A program made the translations under genes and the position numbers. Shown in pieces: positions 8,348 to 17,662 of a stretch of 61,141 nucleotides of DNA. The notes under the pieces are model-generated. The model made no database searches. It saw only the letters and a program-made list of their open reading frames with translations, and had not been told where the DNA came from. The stretch lies in contig AUXH01000035.1 of the NCBI GenBank assembly GCA_000482145.1, positions 1 through 61,141 on the forward strand, given 5' to 3'. This DNA is from Strigomonas culicis. Lineage: Eukaryota > Euglenozoa > Kinetoplastea > Trypanosomatida > Trypanosomatidae. Position 1 is the stretch's first letter; each line of letters opens with the position of its first letter.

Positions 8348-11300
8348 TCATCGCTCGAGCATCTGGTTGACCGCTTGCTCCTCCTCCTCGGAAAGGAGCG
8401 GCACCTGCTTGCTGTACCCGCGCGACGACTCGGACAGGAGACGGCGCGCAGAGCTGTTGTAGACGAAGAACACATCCAGCGTGTCCAGCACGGCGCGACT
8501 GCAGTAGGACGGCAGCTGCTTCTGGGTGTGCAGGTGGATTGCCCGCTCCGCGACGGCCCGCAGCAGCGGCGCGTGCTTCCAGTCGAGGTCCACGAGGATG
8601 GAGCACAGCTTCAGCACGTGCGCCGCGTCCAGCTCATCCGCGTGAGCCACGATGTAGTCCGCCGTCGCGGCCACCGTCGCGCTGTGCTCCAGTCCGTGAT
8701 GCAGGCACCACAGGGACGTCAGCACATCGACCGCCGCATTCGCCCCGGGGAACAGCGCCGTCTCGCCTTCCATGGTGAGGAGTAGCTGCTCCACCATCGG
8801 CTCGTGCAGAAACCCAATGCTGCCGTACGCGCGTACAACGTCGCACTTCGCGGAGAAGGGCAGCTGCGCAGCCCGCGCGGTGATTTGATTGCCCATTTCG
8901 ACGTAAAAGGACTTGTCGAGGATCATCATGCGGCTCAGCGCCTTGACCGCCTCCACCACATCCAGCGGGGACAGCGCATCCGCGCGATCCACGTAGACGC
9001 GGGTCAGCCGATCCACCAGCTCCTTGTCCACGTACTTGACGGCGCCGAACGCCGCCAGCGCCAGCCCGATGGAGGACCGGTCAAGTGTGAAGAGCACGGA
9101 CCGCTTCTTGAGCTGCTTCGCACACACGTTGTAGAGGCTTCGCTTGATGCAGTGAAACTTGGCAAAGCCGCGGAGCATCCGACACAGCAGCGGGCCATCC
9201 CAGAAGAGCGAGATGTTGTCCACCACGTAGGTGGAGGTGTGCTCCATGGCCAGCTGGTGCGCCAGGCGCTGGCCGGCGTCCGCCACGTCACTGAGGCCGT
9301 ACACGCACTGTCCGATCTGCTCGGCGGAGAGCCGATCGAGAAAGAAGGGTAGCTCCTCCACGACCGCGGCCGTGAGGTCGCCGCCAGCGGCAGAGACGCA
9401 CCCGCACAGGTCGACGAAGAGCGGCGGCGGCAGGGCCCGCACAAACGTGTGCACGTACTGTGCGACGCCGTCGTCCAGCGCCGGCAGTCGCGCATCCACC
9501 TTGAGAAGGCGCAGATAGGCAACCGCAAACTGAACGAGCTCTTCCTCCAGCGTCTGGGACGGCGCTGCCATTGCCTCACGGAAATCGCTGTGACCGAGGC
9601 GTGCTGCCAGAGCTGTCAGGAGAGCGACAGATACGTGCGAGGCACTGTACAAGAAGGCGCAGACGTTTCTGACCGCGGCCATGGAGAGCTCATGCTCCAC
9701 ACGGGCGGCGAGTTGCTCCTGCGCGCGCTGAACCGCACCGTCGTGCTGGAGGAAGAGCCCCGCAAGGCCCGCCGCCACCTGCAGGTTCGCGTCGCTCCCC
9801 GGCCGCGCACCGGCCCGTTTCGCAAGCAGCTCCACCGTGCCGCACAGCTCCGGCGCCCTGTATGCTAGCTGCAGCCGCATGAGCTGAGCCACGTGCTCCG
9901 TCACACCTCCGTCTTGTGCCGCCCTCTCCGTGAGAGCCTCAGTGACGGACGCCGCCACACGGTCTAGCAGCTCCTCATCGTAGGACACCCGGACAGCCAA
10001 GAGGCGAAGGACGTGCACCCCGTGGGCCACATCGAGCGCGCCGGGCTTCGCCTTTGCGTGCGCCAGCGCAGAGCGGAGCAGGCGGTCCTCGCAGTCGCAC
10101 GCGCCGCACCGCGCGGCTACTTCGCACCGCGTGGCAAAGTCGTGCGTGCCGCTCGCCATCTGCGCCAGCAGGTGGCGCTGCAGGTGGAGGCCGATCTCTT
10201 CACGCACAAAGGCGGCCGACTGCCTGCCGCGCACCTCGCGCGACGCGGGGAGCGACAGCACATCGGCAAGCCGCAAGCAGTCCTCGAGCGAGAAGTGGGA
10301 GGGGAAGAAGGCGTTCCAGTTAACCGTGTTGCAGACGTGCTGCATCGTCTCCTCGAACATGCCGGTGACGTCCAGCACAAAAAGACGAACAAGCGCGCAG
10401 AAACCCCTCCCGTTCAGTCGGTCCAGGTTGCACGGCTGCACCTGGGCAAGGAGGGTGAGACTCGGATGGGGCGCAATGCTGGCAAACATGGCCACATCAT
10501 TCACATCGTTCATGTCAACCTGCTGCTCGACGCGCTGCACCCGCTCGTTCAAGCACCGTCGACCGCACAGCAGGTCGGCGAAGAGCACGCTCAGTTCACT
10601 CTGCGGGATCAGCGAGGCCACGCTACCTCCGGTTGTCGCCGAATCCTTCTGTGGCACAATGGTGTCCAGTGCAGCCTTGAACACGTACGGATACTTGAAG
10701 AGGATCTCCTTAATCCTCCCCGAGCTGGCGCCGTTCGCGGCGATCCGCTGGATCGCGCGCGCCTCAAGTCGCTCCAACGCCGCGGGGTCCCGAAGTCGGA
10801 AGTGCCCGTAGAGCTCCAGTAGCTGCGCCAGGTCCCCGTCGCTCAGTCTCTCCAGCCCCTGATCCACCTCCTTGTACAGGCTACGGCCGCTCTGCTCTTT
10901 GCTCCACTGCACGACACCATCCTCTTCGGCCGTCGGAGTGCCCTCCGCGCTGTTTGGTTCACTTGTCATCGAGGTGGTAGGGAACGTCTCCGCGAGCTCT
11001 TTGCTAACGACAGCGCTATGCAAGAGTCTGTCTCTAAGGGGCTGCAGTTCTGCTTCCGAAAGGAAAAAAGGGCACGTCCTCCATACACTTTGGATTGCGG
11101 CAGATGGGAGTTGTGCACCGACCGCCACCACAAGGTCCGTGGCGCGCACAACCAACGCCTTCAGGGTGACACTGTAGAGGTACTTTTGCTCCACCGCTGC
11201 CTCCGCCACGGCGGCTATGGCGGCTACGAGCACCGGCGCCGACGCGGCTAACGCCTCGCTGCGCATGGGTGCCACGAAGGCAAACAGTGTGCCCGCCAGC

Positions 11301-11590
11301 ACGTCGACCACGTCGCTACTACCACACTGCAGTGCCGTCACTCCTGTGGCTATCATACTCACCTCCTGTGCGTTGCACAATGGAGCGATCCGCCGCACCT
11401 TGCTGGTCATCTGCTGCCGAAGCAAGTTTTCTGCCTCGCCGTCTACACACGAGGGACCGAAGAACACGCCGCTCGACTGCCTCAGAAGATGGGCCGCTGC
11501 GAGTGAGAGGCAGAGCTCTTCCTTTCTAAGGCGGGTGAAGACCGCAGGTGCACTGAAGCGCCGAAAAAGTTTAGCTAGGGATTGAGGCAT
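8348..11590 (-). CDS. Large helical-repeat protein, probably mitochondrial, unknown function
   Basis: The predicted product has 1080 residues. The N-terminus (MPQSLAKLFRRFSAPAVFTRLRK) is basic and amphipathic, like a mitochondrial import signal. The rest is a long series of Leu/Ala-rich helices of 30-40 residues without transmembrane segments. Repeating elements of the type (Q/H)xLxxxLxxLxxRDPxxLxxL resemble the loose helical repeats of organellar RNA-binding proteins (PPR, octotricopeptide or FASTK-like). I cannot identify a RAP domain or a canonical PPR consensus. A low-complexity acidic patch (SEPNSAEGTPTAEEDG) lies near residue 215. Mitochondrial RNA processing or ribosome assembly is plausible but inferred from architecture only. 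The frame is open upstream to 11773, but the ATG at 11590 follows an A/T-rich leader and begins the presequence. Confidence 0.7.
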   Translation of the reverse strand: MPQSLAKLFRRFSAPAVFTRLRKEELCLSLAAAHLLRQSSGVFFGPSCVDGEAENLLRQQMTSKVRRIAPLCNAQEVSMIATGVTALQCGSSDVVDVLAGTLFAFVAPMRSEALAASAPVLVAAIAAVAEAAVEQKYLYSVTLKALVVRATDLVVAVGAQLPSAAIQSVWRTCPFFLSEAELQPLRDRLLHSAVVSKELAETFPTTSMTSEPNSAEGTPTAEEDGVVQWSKEQSGRSLYKEVDQGLERLSDGDLAQLLELYGHFRLRDPAALERLEARAIQRIAANGASSGRIKEILFKYPYVFKAALDTIVPQKDSATTGGSVASLIPQSELSVLFADLLCGRRCLNERVQRVEQQVDMNDVNDVAMFASIAPHPSLTLLAQVQPCNLDRLNGRGFCALVRLFVLDVTGMFEETMQHVCNTVNWNAFFPSHFSLEDCLRLADVLSLPASREVRGRQSAAFVREEIGLHLQRHLLAQMASGTHDFATRCEVAARCGACDCEDRLLRSALAHAKAKPGALDVAHGVHVLRLLAVRVSYDEELLDRVAASVTEALTERAAQDGGVTEHVAQLMRLQLAYRAPELCGTVELLAKRAGARPGSDANLQVAAGLAGLFLQHDGAVQRAQEQLAARVEHELSMAAVRNVCAFLYSASHVSVALLTALAARLGHSDFREAMAAPSQTLEEELVQFAVAYLRLLKVDARLPALDDGVAQYVHTFVRALPPPLFVDLCGCVSAAGGDLTAAVVEELPFFLDRLSAEQIGQCVYGLSDVADAGQRLAHQLAMEHTSTYVVDNISLFWDGPLLCRMLRGFAKFHCIKRSLYNVCAKQLKKRSVLFTLDRSSIGLALAAFGAVKYVDKELVDRLTRVYVDRADALSPLDVVEAVKALSRMMILDKSFYVEMGNQITARAAQLPFSAKCDVVRAYGSIGFLHEPMVEQLLLTMEGETALFPGANAAVDVLTSLWCLHHGLEHSATVAATADYIVAHADELDAAHVLKLCSILVDLDWKHAPLLRAVAERAIHLHTQKQLPSYCSRAVLDTLDVFFVYNSSARRLLSESSRGYSKQVPLLSEEEEQAVNQMLER

Positions 11591-11889
11591 TTCACACACA
11601 CAAAAAAAAGAGCCAAACAGCTGTACAACTAAGAGAAAGAGAAACGAAGGTGAAGAGGTGATGAAAGAGTTTTCATCAAAGGTTGGTCGAAAAAAAAAAA
11701 TGAAGTGCATACAAAAGGTTGTCCTCGTAGAAAAAAAAAAGATACAATGAGATACAACATGATACAATAGCAAAATTTGATTGAGTATAATTTAGTCGCT
11801 TAGTTATTCGAGTTTAGGTCGTTTGGTTTTTTAATTGCAACACTACTCCCGTACCATTCTCCATTTTTTTTTTCTATCTTGTGCGTCAC

Positions 11890-14745
11890 TCACTCTGTTT
11901 TGGGCTTCTTTGCCGGTTCGTCCATCGTGATTGCATCGTTGCGCTCCTCCCGTGGCAGCAGCACCGCCTCTTCGTCTACGTCCAGTGTACCACCGACGCT
12001 GCCCTCCTTCATCATGCCCTTGAGCGTGAACACGAGTTTCGTGCGCATCACGTCGCCCGACCGCTTGAACTCGATCTGCACCGTCACCTGCTGCAAAAGG
12101 TCTGGGACGACCTGCAGGTCCTCCTTTGCTATCTTGCTCTCCTGGCCGTACTTGGGCACGAGAACGAAGATGTGCGTCTCGGAGAGGCGCACCACGTAGC
12201 CGCTTTCGTCCGGGATGCTGCCGCCGTCCGCGCTGCGGCCGCGCAGGTAGAAGCCGGTGAAGAGGTTCTGCGAGTCGCGGCCGGCCCGCTGCGCCTGCTC
12301 GTGGCGGTAGTTGATGTTGTCGGAGACCGCCTCCATCTTCGCCGTGTCCATCTGCTTCTCACTCACGGAGCTGATGCCAATCGCGGCCGCCAGCTGGCGG
12401 TGCACAATCACGTCGGCAAAGCGTCGGATGGGGGAGGTGAAGTGCGTGTAGATGGGCATCGCAAGACCAAAGTGGTAGAACTCCTCCTTGGGGATGTCGC
12501 TACTGCAGAAGTACTGCGCCTGACGCAGGCAGCGCGTGGTCAGTATGCGTATCAGGGTGTTAAAGTAGGGATCCGCGGGGTCCACGCACTGGTTGAGCGA
12601 CTGGTTCAGGGACAGCGATGTCGTGTCGTCCAGCCGCATGTGGAGCTTCTTCTCGATGGCCTCGTTCAGCGTGTCGAAGGCGCCCTCGCCGGGCCGCTCA
12701 TGGCGCCGCAGCAGGGTCCACCGGGGATAGGCGTCGTACACCTTCTGCGCCGCCGCGACGTTGGCGTACAGCATCCACTCCTCGATCATCGAGTTTGCCT
12801 CGAACGTCTGGTACACCTGCATGTCCGTCGCGTTGAGGTGGGAGTTATCCACGTCCTTCCCCGTGAACTTGAACTCCTGGGACGCTAGAAAGAGCGCGCC
12901 GTTCCGTTCGCGCTGTTCCTTGAAGTGCTTGCTGATCTTCATCAGGTGCTTCAGCGACACCGCGATGTTTGACGTGTCGTCCGGGTTGTCAATCATCTTC
13001 TGCGCGTCCCCGTAGTACAGAGCGCCCTGCGAGCGAATGATCGTCTTGCCGTACCAATCGCGCACCACATTATAGTGCTCGTCGAACTCCCACAGGATGG
13101 AGAAGGCGTACCGGTCCTCCGCCTCCACCAGCGAGCACAGGTTCTCCGTCAGCAGCTGCGGCAGCATGTTGATGCGGCGGTCGACGAGGTACACACTGGT
13201 ACTGCGCTTCTCCGCCTCCACGTCCATGGGGGTGTCCTCCTTTAAAAAGTGGGTCACATCGGCGATGTGCACGCCGACCTCCAAGTGGTTGTTCGTCAGA
13301 CGGCGGCAGTGCAGCGCGTCATCGATATCGCGGCAGCCAAGCGGGTCCACGCTCACCACGCACAGGTCGCGTAAATCCAGTCGCTTCTGCACTTCGTCCT
13401 CCGTCACCCTCCACTCCCCCTTCGGCAGGCAGTCGTACACCGCCTCGCTGAAGTCGTAGTGCGGAATATCGTTCTCCAGCAGGATGACAGTGGCCTCCGT
13501 GTCGCGGTCGCCGATGGTGCCCAGCACCTCCACGTAGTGCCCCACCGGGTAGCTGCTGAAGAGCGGCCAGTCGTCTACGACCACAACGATGCGCTTGTCG
13601 CTCAGGTCCTCCGCGTGGCGCGTCGTCAGGCGAATGCGGGGAATGCGATTGTCCTTCGGCTGGAAGAGAAGCGAGACGTTGCCAGAGACGCCCTTCGGCA
13701 TGTTCTTAAAGTCGTCCACGTCAATGCTGCCGCAGTACGGGCGCCGCGCCATGTTAAGGATGCCGACCACGTGTCCAATAGGCGTAAACCCCGCCGCGAG
13801 GGCCTCGTCCTCCGAGTCTAACGGCGCGCTGCCCTTCTTCGGTCCGCGCCACTCGGGAACCGGCAGCAGCTCCACGACGACGGTGTCGTTATGAAACGCA
13901 CGATTGAGGTTGGCGCGCCCGGGCAGCAGGATGCGATCAAACCGGTGTCCTTCGAACTTGCCTCTAATTTCGCCAAAGAAGCAGTTCGAGTCACTGACGC
14001 GGAGCTTGCCTTTGAAGAAGGTGCCGTTCTCGATGCCGGCGTCCATGGCCGGTGCGGGGAGGTGCTCTTGGAAAATGTTCCCGCTGCGACTGGACTCCTT
14101 CATGCCCTCCGGAATAATGTACTGAATCTTCTCTAGCAAGTCGCTCTCCGTTGATACCGTCTGCGTGACGAAGTTGCGCATATCTGAGCAGACAAAATTG
14201 GAGAGCTTCTTTGTCTCCTCGCTCTCTGCTATGCGCTGCTGGAACCCCTTGTCATGCGTCACTAGAAACACGCGCCGCGGCTCCTCGGGGCTGAGGGTGC
14301 TCAGGTGGCGGGCGTACCACTGCGCCGTCACGCCGATGCACCGGTCATTGTAGTCGTTGGGCGTTTCGTCCTTGTTGCGCACACAGTGGGTCTGCTCGTG
14401 GCGGTTGTTCGCGAACACGTAGCACTGCTTCTCGTTGCTGCCCATGATGCGCTGCAGGCGGGCGTAGATGGCCTTATTACGGTTCTGCACCTCCTCCATC
14501 ACGGTGGACAGGAGCACAATGTTGCATGCGCGAGGGTCCTCAATGACGTTGATGTTGTGCAGAATGACATTCGTGTCGGGGATCATTACGTCCGAGCTCG
14601 CGGACAGAACGGGCGCAGGGCCTCCCTCCACCTTGGAGCATGTTGGGCAGCTGATGAAACCACATCCAATGTCTTTGCGTGTGGTCACCTCAGTGAAACT
14701 GCTCGTCTTGACGGAGCGGATGGCAGGCTTCTTCTTGGAGAACAT
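11890..14745 (-). CDS. RRP44: Exosome ribonuclease DIS3/RRP44
   Basis: The 951-residue product is full-length DIS3/RRP44. A short Cys-rich N-terminus (CGFISCPTC, residues 28-36) precedes a PIN endonuclease domain with Asp57 (PDTNV), Glu85, Asp134 and Asp165; the 77- and 31-residue spacing between the three Asps matches that of active eukaryotic DIS3. Cold-shock domains follow. The RNB 3'-5' exoribonuclease domain has DPLGCRDIDDALH at 467-479, carrying the metal-binding Asp473, 475 and 476, then HIADVTHF and the RNB core through QFTSPIRR-type motif (HFTSPIRRFADVIVHRQL). A C-terminal S1-like barrel ends with an acidic then basic tail (KKPKTE). It degrades and processes rRNA precursors and other nuclear RNA. 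In trypanosomes RRP44 is reported not to bind the core exosome stably. Both active sites look intact. Confidence 0.95.
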   Translation of the reverse strand: MFSKKKPAIRSVKTSSFTEVTTRKDIGCGFISCPTCSKVEGGPAPVLSASSDVMIPDTNVILHNINVIEDPRACNIVLLSTVMEEVQNRNKAIYARLQRIMGSNEKQCYVFANNRHEQTHCVRNKDETPNDYNDRCIGVTAQWYARHLSTLSPEEPRRVFLVTHDKGFQQRIAESEETKKLSNFVCSDMRNFVTQTVSTESDLLEKIQYIIPEGMKESSRSGNIFQEHLPAPAMDAGIENGTFFKGKLRVSDSNCFFGEIRGKFEGHRFDRILLPGRANLNRAFHNDTVVVELLPVPEWRGPKKGSAPLDSEDEALAAGFTPIGHVVGILNMARRPYCGSIDVDDFKNMPKGVSGNVSLLFQPKDNRIPRIRLTTRHAEDLSDKRIVVVVDDWPLFSSYPVGHYVEVLGTIGDRDTEATVILLENDIPHYDFSEAVYDCLPKGEWRVTEDEVQKRLDLRDLCVVSVDPLGCRDIDDALHCRRLTNNHLEVGVHIADVTHFLKEDTPMDVEAEKRSTSVYLVDRRINMLPQLLTENLCSLVEAEDRYAFSILWEFDEHYNVVRDWYGKTIIRSQGALYYGDAQKMIDNPDDTSNIAVSLKHLMKISKHFKEQRERNGALFLASQEFKFTGKDVDNSHLNATDMQVYQTFEANSMIEEWMLYANVAAAQKVYDAYPRWTLLRRHERPGEGAFDTLNEAIEKKLHMRLDDTTSLSLNQSLNQCVDPADPYFNTLIRILTTRCLRQAQYFCSSDIPKEEFYHFGLAMPIYTHFTSPIRRFADVIVHRQLAAAIGISSVSEKQMDTAKMEAVSDNINYRHEQAQRAGRDSQNLFTGFYLRGRSADGGSIPDESGYVVRLSETHIFVLVPKYGQESKIAKEDLQVVPDLLQQVTVQIEFKRSGDVMRTKLVFTLKGMMKEGSVGGTLDVDEEAVLLPREERNDAITMDEPAKKPKTE

Positions 14746-14756
14746 ATCTGCCTTCA

Positions 14757-14758
14757 CT
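14757..14758 (-). promoter_or_regulatory. Predicted spliced-leader acceptor AG (DIS3)
   Basis: On the - strand a T run and CTTGCTGTTGTTCC tract (14760-14787) ends in CACAG. The ATG lies 12 bases downstream at 14745, which rules out the longer frame start at 14988. Confidence 0.65.
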
Positions 14759-15003
14759 GTGGAACAACAGCAAGCAAAAAAAAAAAATTGAGTTACTAAT
14801 GAAGGGATGAAGGGGTGAGAAGTGCACAAGAAACGAATAAAGAGCGATAGAGAGAGGAAGAGAAAAAGAGAACAATAAAAGAGCTCAAAAGAAGTCCATA
14901 GAGACACCAACTGAAAGAGTGCGAAAAATAACAATAGCAAACATCGCACTGGGCCGATGAGGGTAACAGCAATCCGAGAAAGAGGCATACGAGTTTAGGC
15001 AAA

Positions 15004-15972
15004 CTAAACAGCTGAAACAGTATTTGTGAACAATTTATGGCACTCTTTTTGCACCATCACACCAAATTCGTGGCAACTCTCTGTATCCACTGCCACGCTC
15101 TCTCCGCCAGAAAAGGCATTCCATCCGTCAACAAACGCAGTGATTTTGGAGGGGGTTTCCAGAGCATCTGTCTTGGTGAAGAGAGGCTCCTGTAGAAAGC
15201 TCGTGACCACCTGTCGCACGCCCGCCTCCGTGCACTTCAGAAGCAGCTGTGATGTGTTCGGGGACGCGCATAGGGCCACGCCCATCTGCCCCGCCGGCAC
15301 CCCACACGCCGCGGCTGTCTTCAAGACGGTTTCCATGCTGCGCCCCGTGAGGCCGCCGATGCCCTGCTCCAAGATGACGGCGCTGGCGCCGCATGACTCG
15401 CCCAGTAGGTCGAGGGCGAGCTCGCCGGTGCGAATGGGCGGGACCGCCTCGCCCTCGTAGCGGCACGTGAGCGCGGAGCGCACCCAGGCCCGCCACTGGT
15501 ACCCGCCGCCCATCTGCGCGGCCGCATCCCGTATCTGCGGCGTCGTGTGCCGATGGAAGGCATCAAAGGTGGCGGAAAAGGCGAGCTTGGCGATGAGCGG
15601 CCCCCCGGGGACTGGCACGCACAGCTTGCGGTACGCCGGGAGGGCCGGCCAGCGCCGGATCGCGTCCGGCGCGGCGGCGAGCACCACCAGCGCGTTGTCC
15701 CCCCGCAGCGTGTCCCAGTCGCGCAGCAGCGCCGGCGCGCTGCCGCTCACACGGCCGGCCTCGACGAACTCGACGAGGCTGAGCGGGACGAGCACCTCCG
15801 CGGCGCCGCCCAGCAGGACGGCGCCGAGGCAGCTGTCGACCGCCACGGAGGCGCTGGGAGCCGTCCACGGGCGGCCGCGCGCCCGCAACGCGCGGCCCAG
15901 CGCGCACGCCGTGGCGTCGGTCGCGAAGAGGTGCTGCGCGGTGGCGCTGGACCCAATGAGAGCGGTCGTCAT
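15004..15972 (-). CDS. Unknown conserved-looking protein, 322 aa
   Basis: I do not recognise the family. The product is Ala/Gly/Leu-rich and soluble with alternating hydrophobic strands and helices (for example ASVAVDSCLGAVLLGG, NALVVLAAAPDAIRRW, SAVILEQGIGGLTGRS, GQMGVALCASPNTSQLLL), consistent with an alpha/beta fold. No nucleotide-binding loop or catalytic signature stands out, and there is no signal peptide or transmembrane helix. Codon use and GC3 resemble the neighbouring genes, and the frame is uninterrupted between the DIS3 leader and the next spacer, which supports a real gene. The ATG at 15972 is the first in frame and the upstream region changes to AT-rich spacer. Confidence 0.7.
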   Translation of the reverse strand: MTTALIGSSATAQHLFATDATACALGRALRARGRPWTAPSASVAVDSCLGAVLLGGAAEVLVPLSLVEFVEAGRVSGSAPALLRDWDTLRGDNALVVLAAAPDAIRRWPALPAYRKLCVPVPGGPLIAKLAFSATFDAFHRHTTPQIRDAAAQMGGGYQWRAWVRSALTCRYEGEAVPPIRTGELALDLLGESCGASAVILEQGIGGLTGRSMETVLKTAAACGVPAGQMGVALCASPNTSQLLLKCTEAGVRQVVTSFLQEPLFTKTDALETPSKITAFVDGWNAFSGGESVAVDTESCHEFGVMVQKECHKLFTNTVSAV

Positions 15973-16387
15973 GCCGACTCAGGCGCCGGAGTAACAACGA
16001 AATAAGGTGTGCAGCTCTTCAAGAAAAGGAGGAGAGGGAGAGAGAGAGAAGCGGAAGCAGAGGAGGAAGTCATTTGTATGAAGACACAGTCGGACTGTTA
16101 ACTGGGCCTGGTCAGCTACAGTGAAGCGAAATAAACATATACACATGCAGAACAGAAAAAAAAAGTGTGTGTCTTTCACGGAAAGAAGATGCTCAGTTAC
16201 TGAATCTCGCTTTATTGCAGTCGTCATCGTTACTATTTAAGCTTATTAAACAATGCCGTGCCCTACGGCACTCCTGCTTCTGCTGCTCTCAAGAGCTCCC
16301 TTTTTCATATATATAGTTTCATAATTGAGTTAGGTAGTGTACACGTGAAGACAAATGATAGACCTCTCCTGTAAGCGTAGGAGGTGT
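15973..16387 (-). other. Intergenic spacer
   Basis: No gene is seen. It is AT-rich with purine runs (pyrimidine tracts on the - strand) at about 16021-16055, which probably supply the splice signal for the 15004-15972 gene. Confidence 0.6.
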
Positions 16388-17287
16388 CTAATCCAAATGG
16401 GGTTTAGGGTACGTCCAGACCATTTCGAATTCCTTCTGATTCCACAGCCCGCCCAGAAGGCTGCCTGTCGTGGCCAGCGAAACATAATTCGCATACGTGA
16501 ACAGCGTGTAGTTCGGTGCGCGGGACCACACGGCCTGGCCCACTGTCGCGACGTACAGCAACACCGGGGCACCCGTGATCAGGCGCCACCTGACTCGCGT
16601 GCCCCACAGCTCGTCCAGCACGCAGGACATGCAGCACAGGGACAGAACCGGCCCCACGACGGTCAGGACACTACAGATCCACACCAGTGCAACGGGCACA
16701 TCACACTCCCACTCGCTGCTGATGAGCGAGACGCCGCAGGCCATCCAGAACACGAGCGGTTGCGACAGAGTGGCTAGGAGAGAGAGAAGGGACACACCGA
16801 CACCGCAAAGCGCAAAAAAGTTGTGCGCCGCGCTGCCAATATAAAAGCACAAGAGCAGCGTGGAGACGGCGAAGACGGTGGCTGGGATGAGAAAGTCCAT
16901 CTTCGGGCTCAAAAAGCTAAAGAAGCCTTGGCTCTCATATGGGCAAAAGGCGGCGACGGACTGTTCCTCCACCGGGAAGTGGTAAGAGATCTTGTTGTCT
17001 AACCCTGACAAGCACTCAAACACCCCTAAGCACAGGTAGCAGGCGCACAGCAGGAGTGGCGTTCGCAGCCAGCGAGAAGCGTGCGAGGCCTGCCGGCTGG
17101 GGTCCGGCGCCTCGTCGGTCGCGCGTGTCGACTGGTCGTCTTCCTCTGCTACGGTATCCCTTTCCAGGCCGCGCACCCAGCGCGCACTGTCGTGTTTTTT
17201 ATAAAAATTATCGTAGTAGTCCTTGGAGTCACAGAGAGTATGCACATGAGACTTTTCCTCAGTTGCAGCTTGCTCCTCTGTGGACAT
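16388..17287 (-). CDS. Multi-pass membrane protein, unknown
   Basis: The 299-residue product starts with ~80 hydrophilic, charged residues (Ser/Thr/Glu/Asp-rich) and is then dominated by about five to six membrane helices, beginning with WLRTPLLLCACYLCLGVF. A Cys-containing loop (NKISYHFPVEEQSVAAFCPY) lies between the first two helices and may be extracellular or lumenal. Helices 2-4 are Cys- and Leu-rich (SLCCMSCVLDELWG). The architecture is loosely like amastins, but I do not see the amastin Cys/Trp/Gly signature. The reading frame extends upstream to 17374 with a hydrophobic leader-like segment; the ATG at 17287 is preferred because the upstream part is the T-rich splice region. Function is unknown. 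Confidence 0.7.
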   Translation of the reverse strand: MSTEEQAATEEKSHVHTLCDSKDYYDNFYKKHDSARWVRGLERDTVAEEDDQSTRATDEAPDPSRQASHASRWLRTPLLLCACYLCLGVFECLSGLDNKISYHFPVEEQSVAAFCPYESQGFFSFLSPKMDFLIPATVFAVSTLLLCFYIGSAAHNFFALCGVGVSLLSLLATLSQPLVFWMACGVSLISSEWECDVPVALVWICSVLTVVGPVLSLCCMSCVLDELWGTRVRWRLITGAPVLLYVATVGQAVWSRAPNYTLFTYANYVSLATTGSLLGGLWNQKEFEMVWTYPKPHLD

Positions 17288-17662
17288 ACTGGGCGCAACA
17301 AATATGCTAAACCTACTACGGGTACCTAAATATAAAACGAAAAGAAGAGAAAACAAAGTGGTCCACAAGAACAAGAATCAATACACTAACAGACAGATAG
17401 AAAGCGAGCATGTACACTTTCTTTTACTTCTGTTTCATCATAGTTTGCTGTGGGTGTCCTCACTGAGGTTGTGGGTAGTGTTGTTGGTGGTGACAGTTTG
17501 GATATTATCGTTTCGTTTAGAAAAAAGGATACCATCATTAACGAAATATTACATGGTTTAGAAGAACGTCTTTAGAAAGGAATAAACAAAAGAATACAAT
17601 TCAAGGTTCGATTCTTGACACAGACGCACGAAGCGAACCGACCTGCGTGTACCACCCTGCGC
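17288..17662 (-). other. Intergenic spacer
   Basis: No gene is seen. It carries AT-rich sequence and short GTT/GTG runs (17460-17500) that form the 5' region of the membrane-protein gene and the 3' UTR of the zinc-finger gene. Confidence 0.6.

Noticed and set aside
16388..17287. Amastin assignment
   Set aside because: The membrane layout is similar but the amastin Cys/Trp/Gly signature is not seen.
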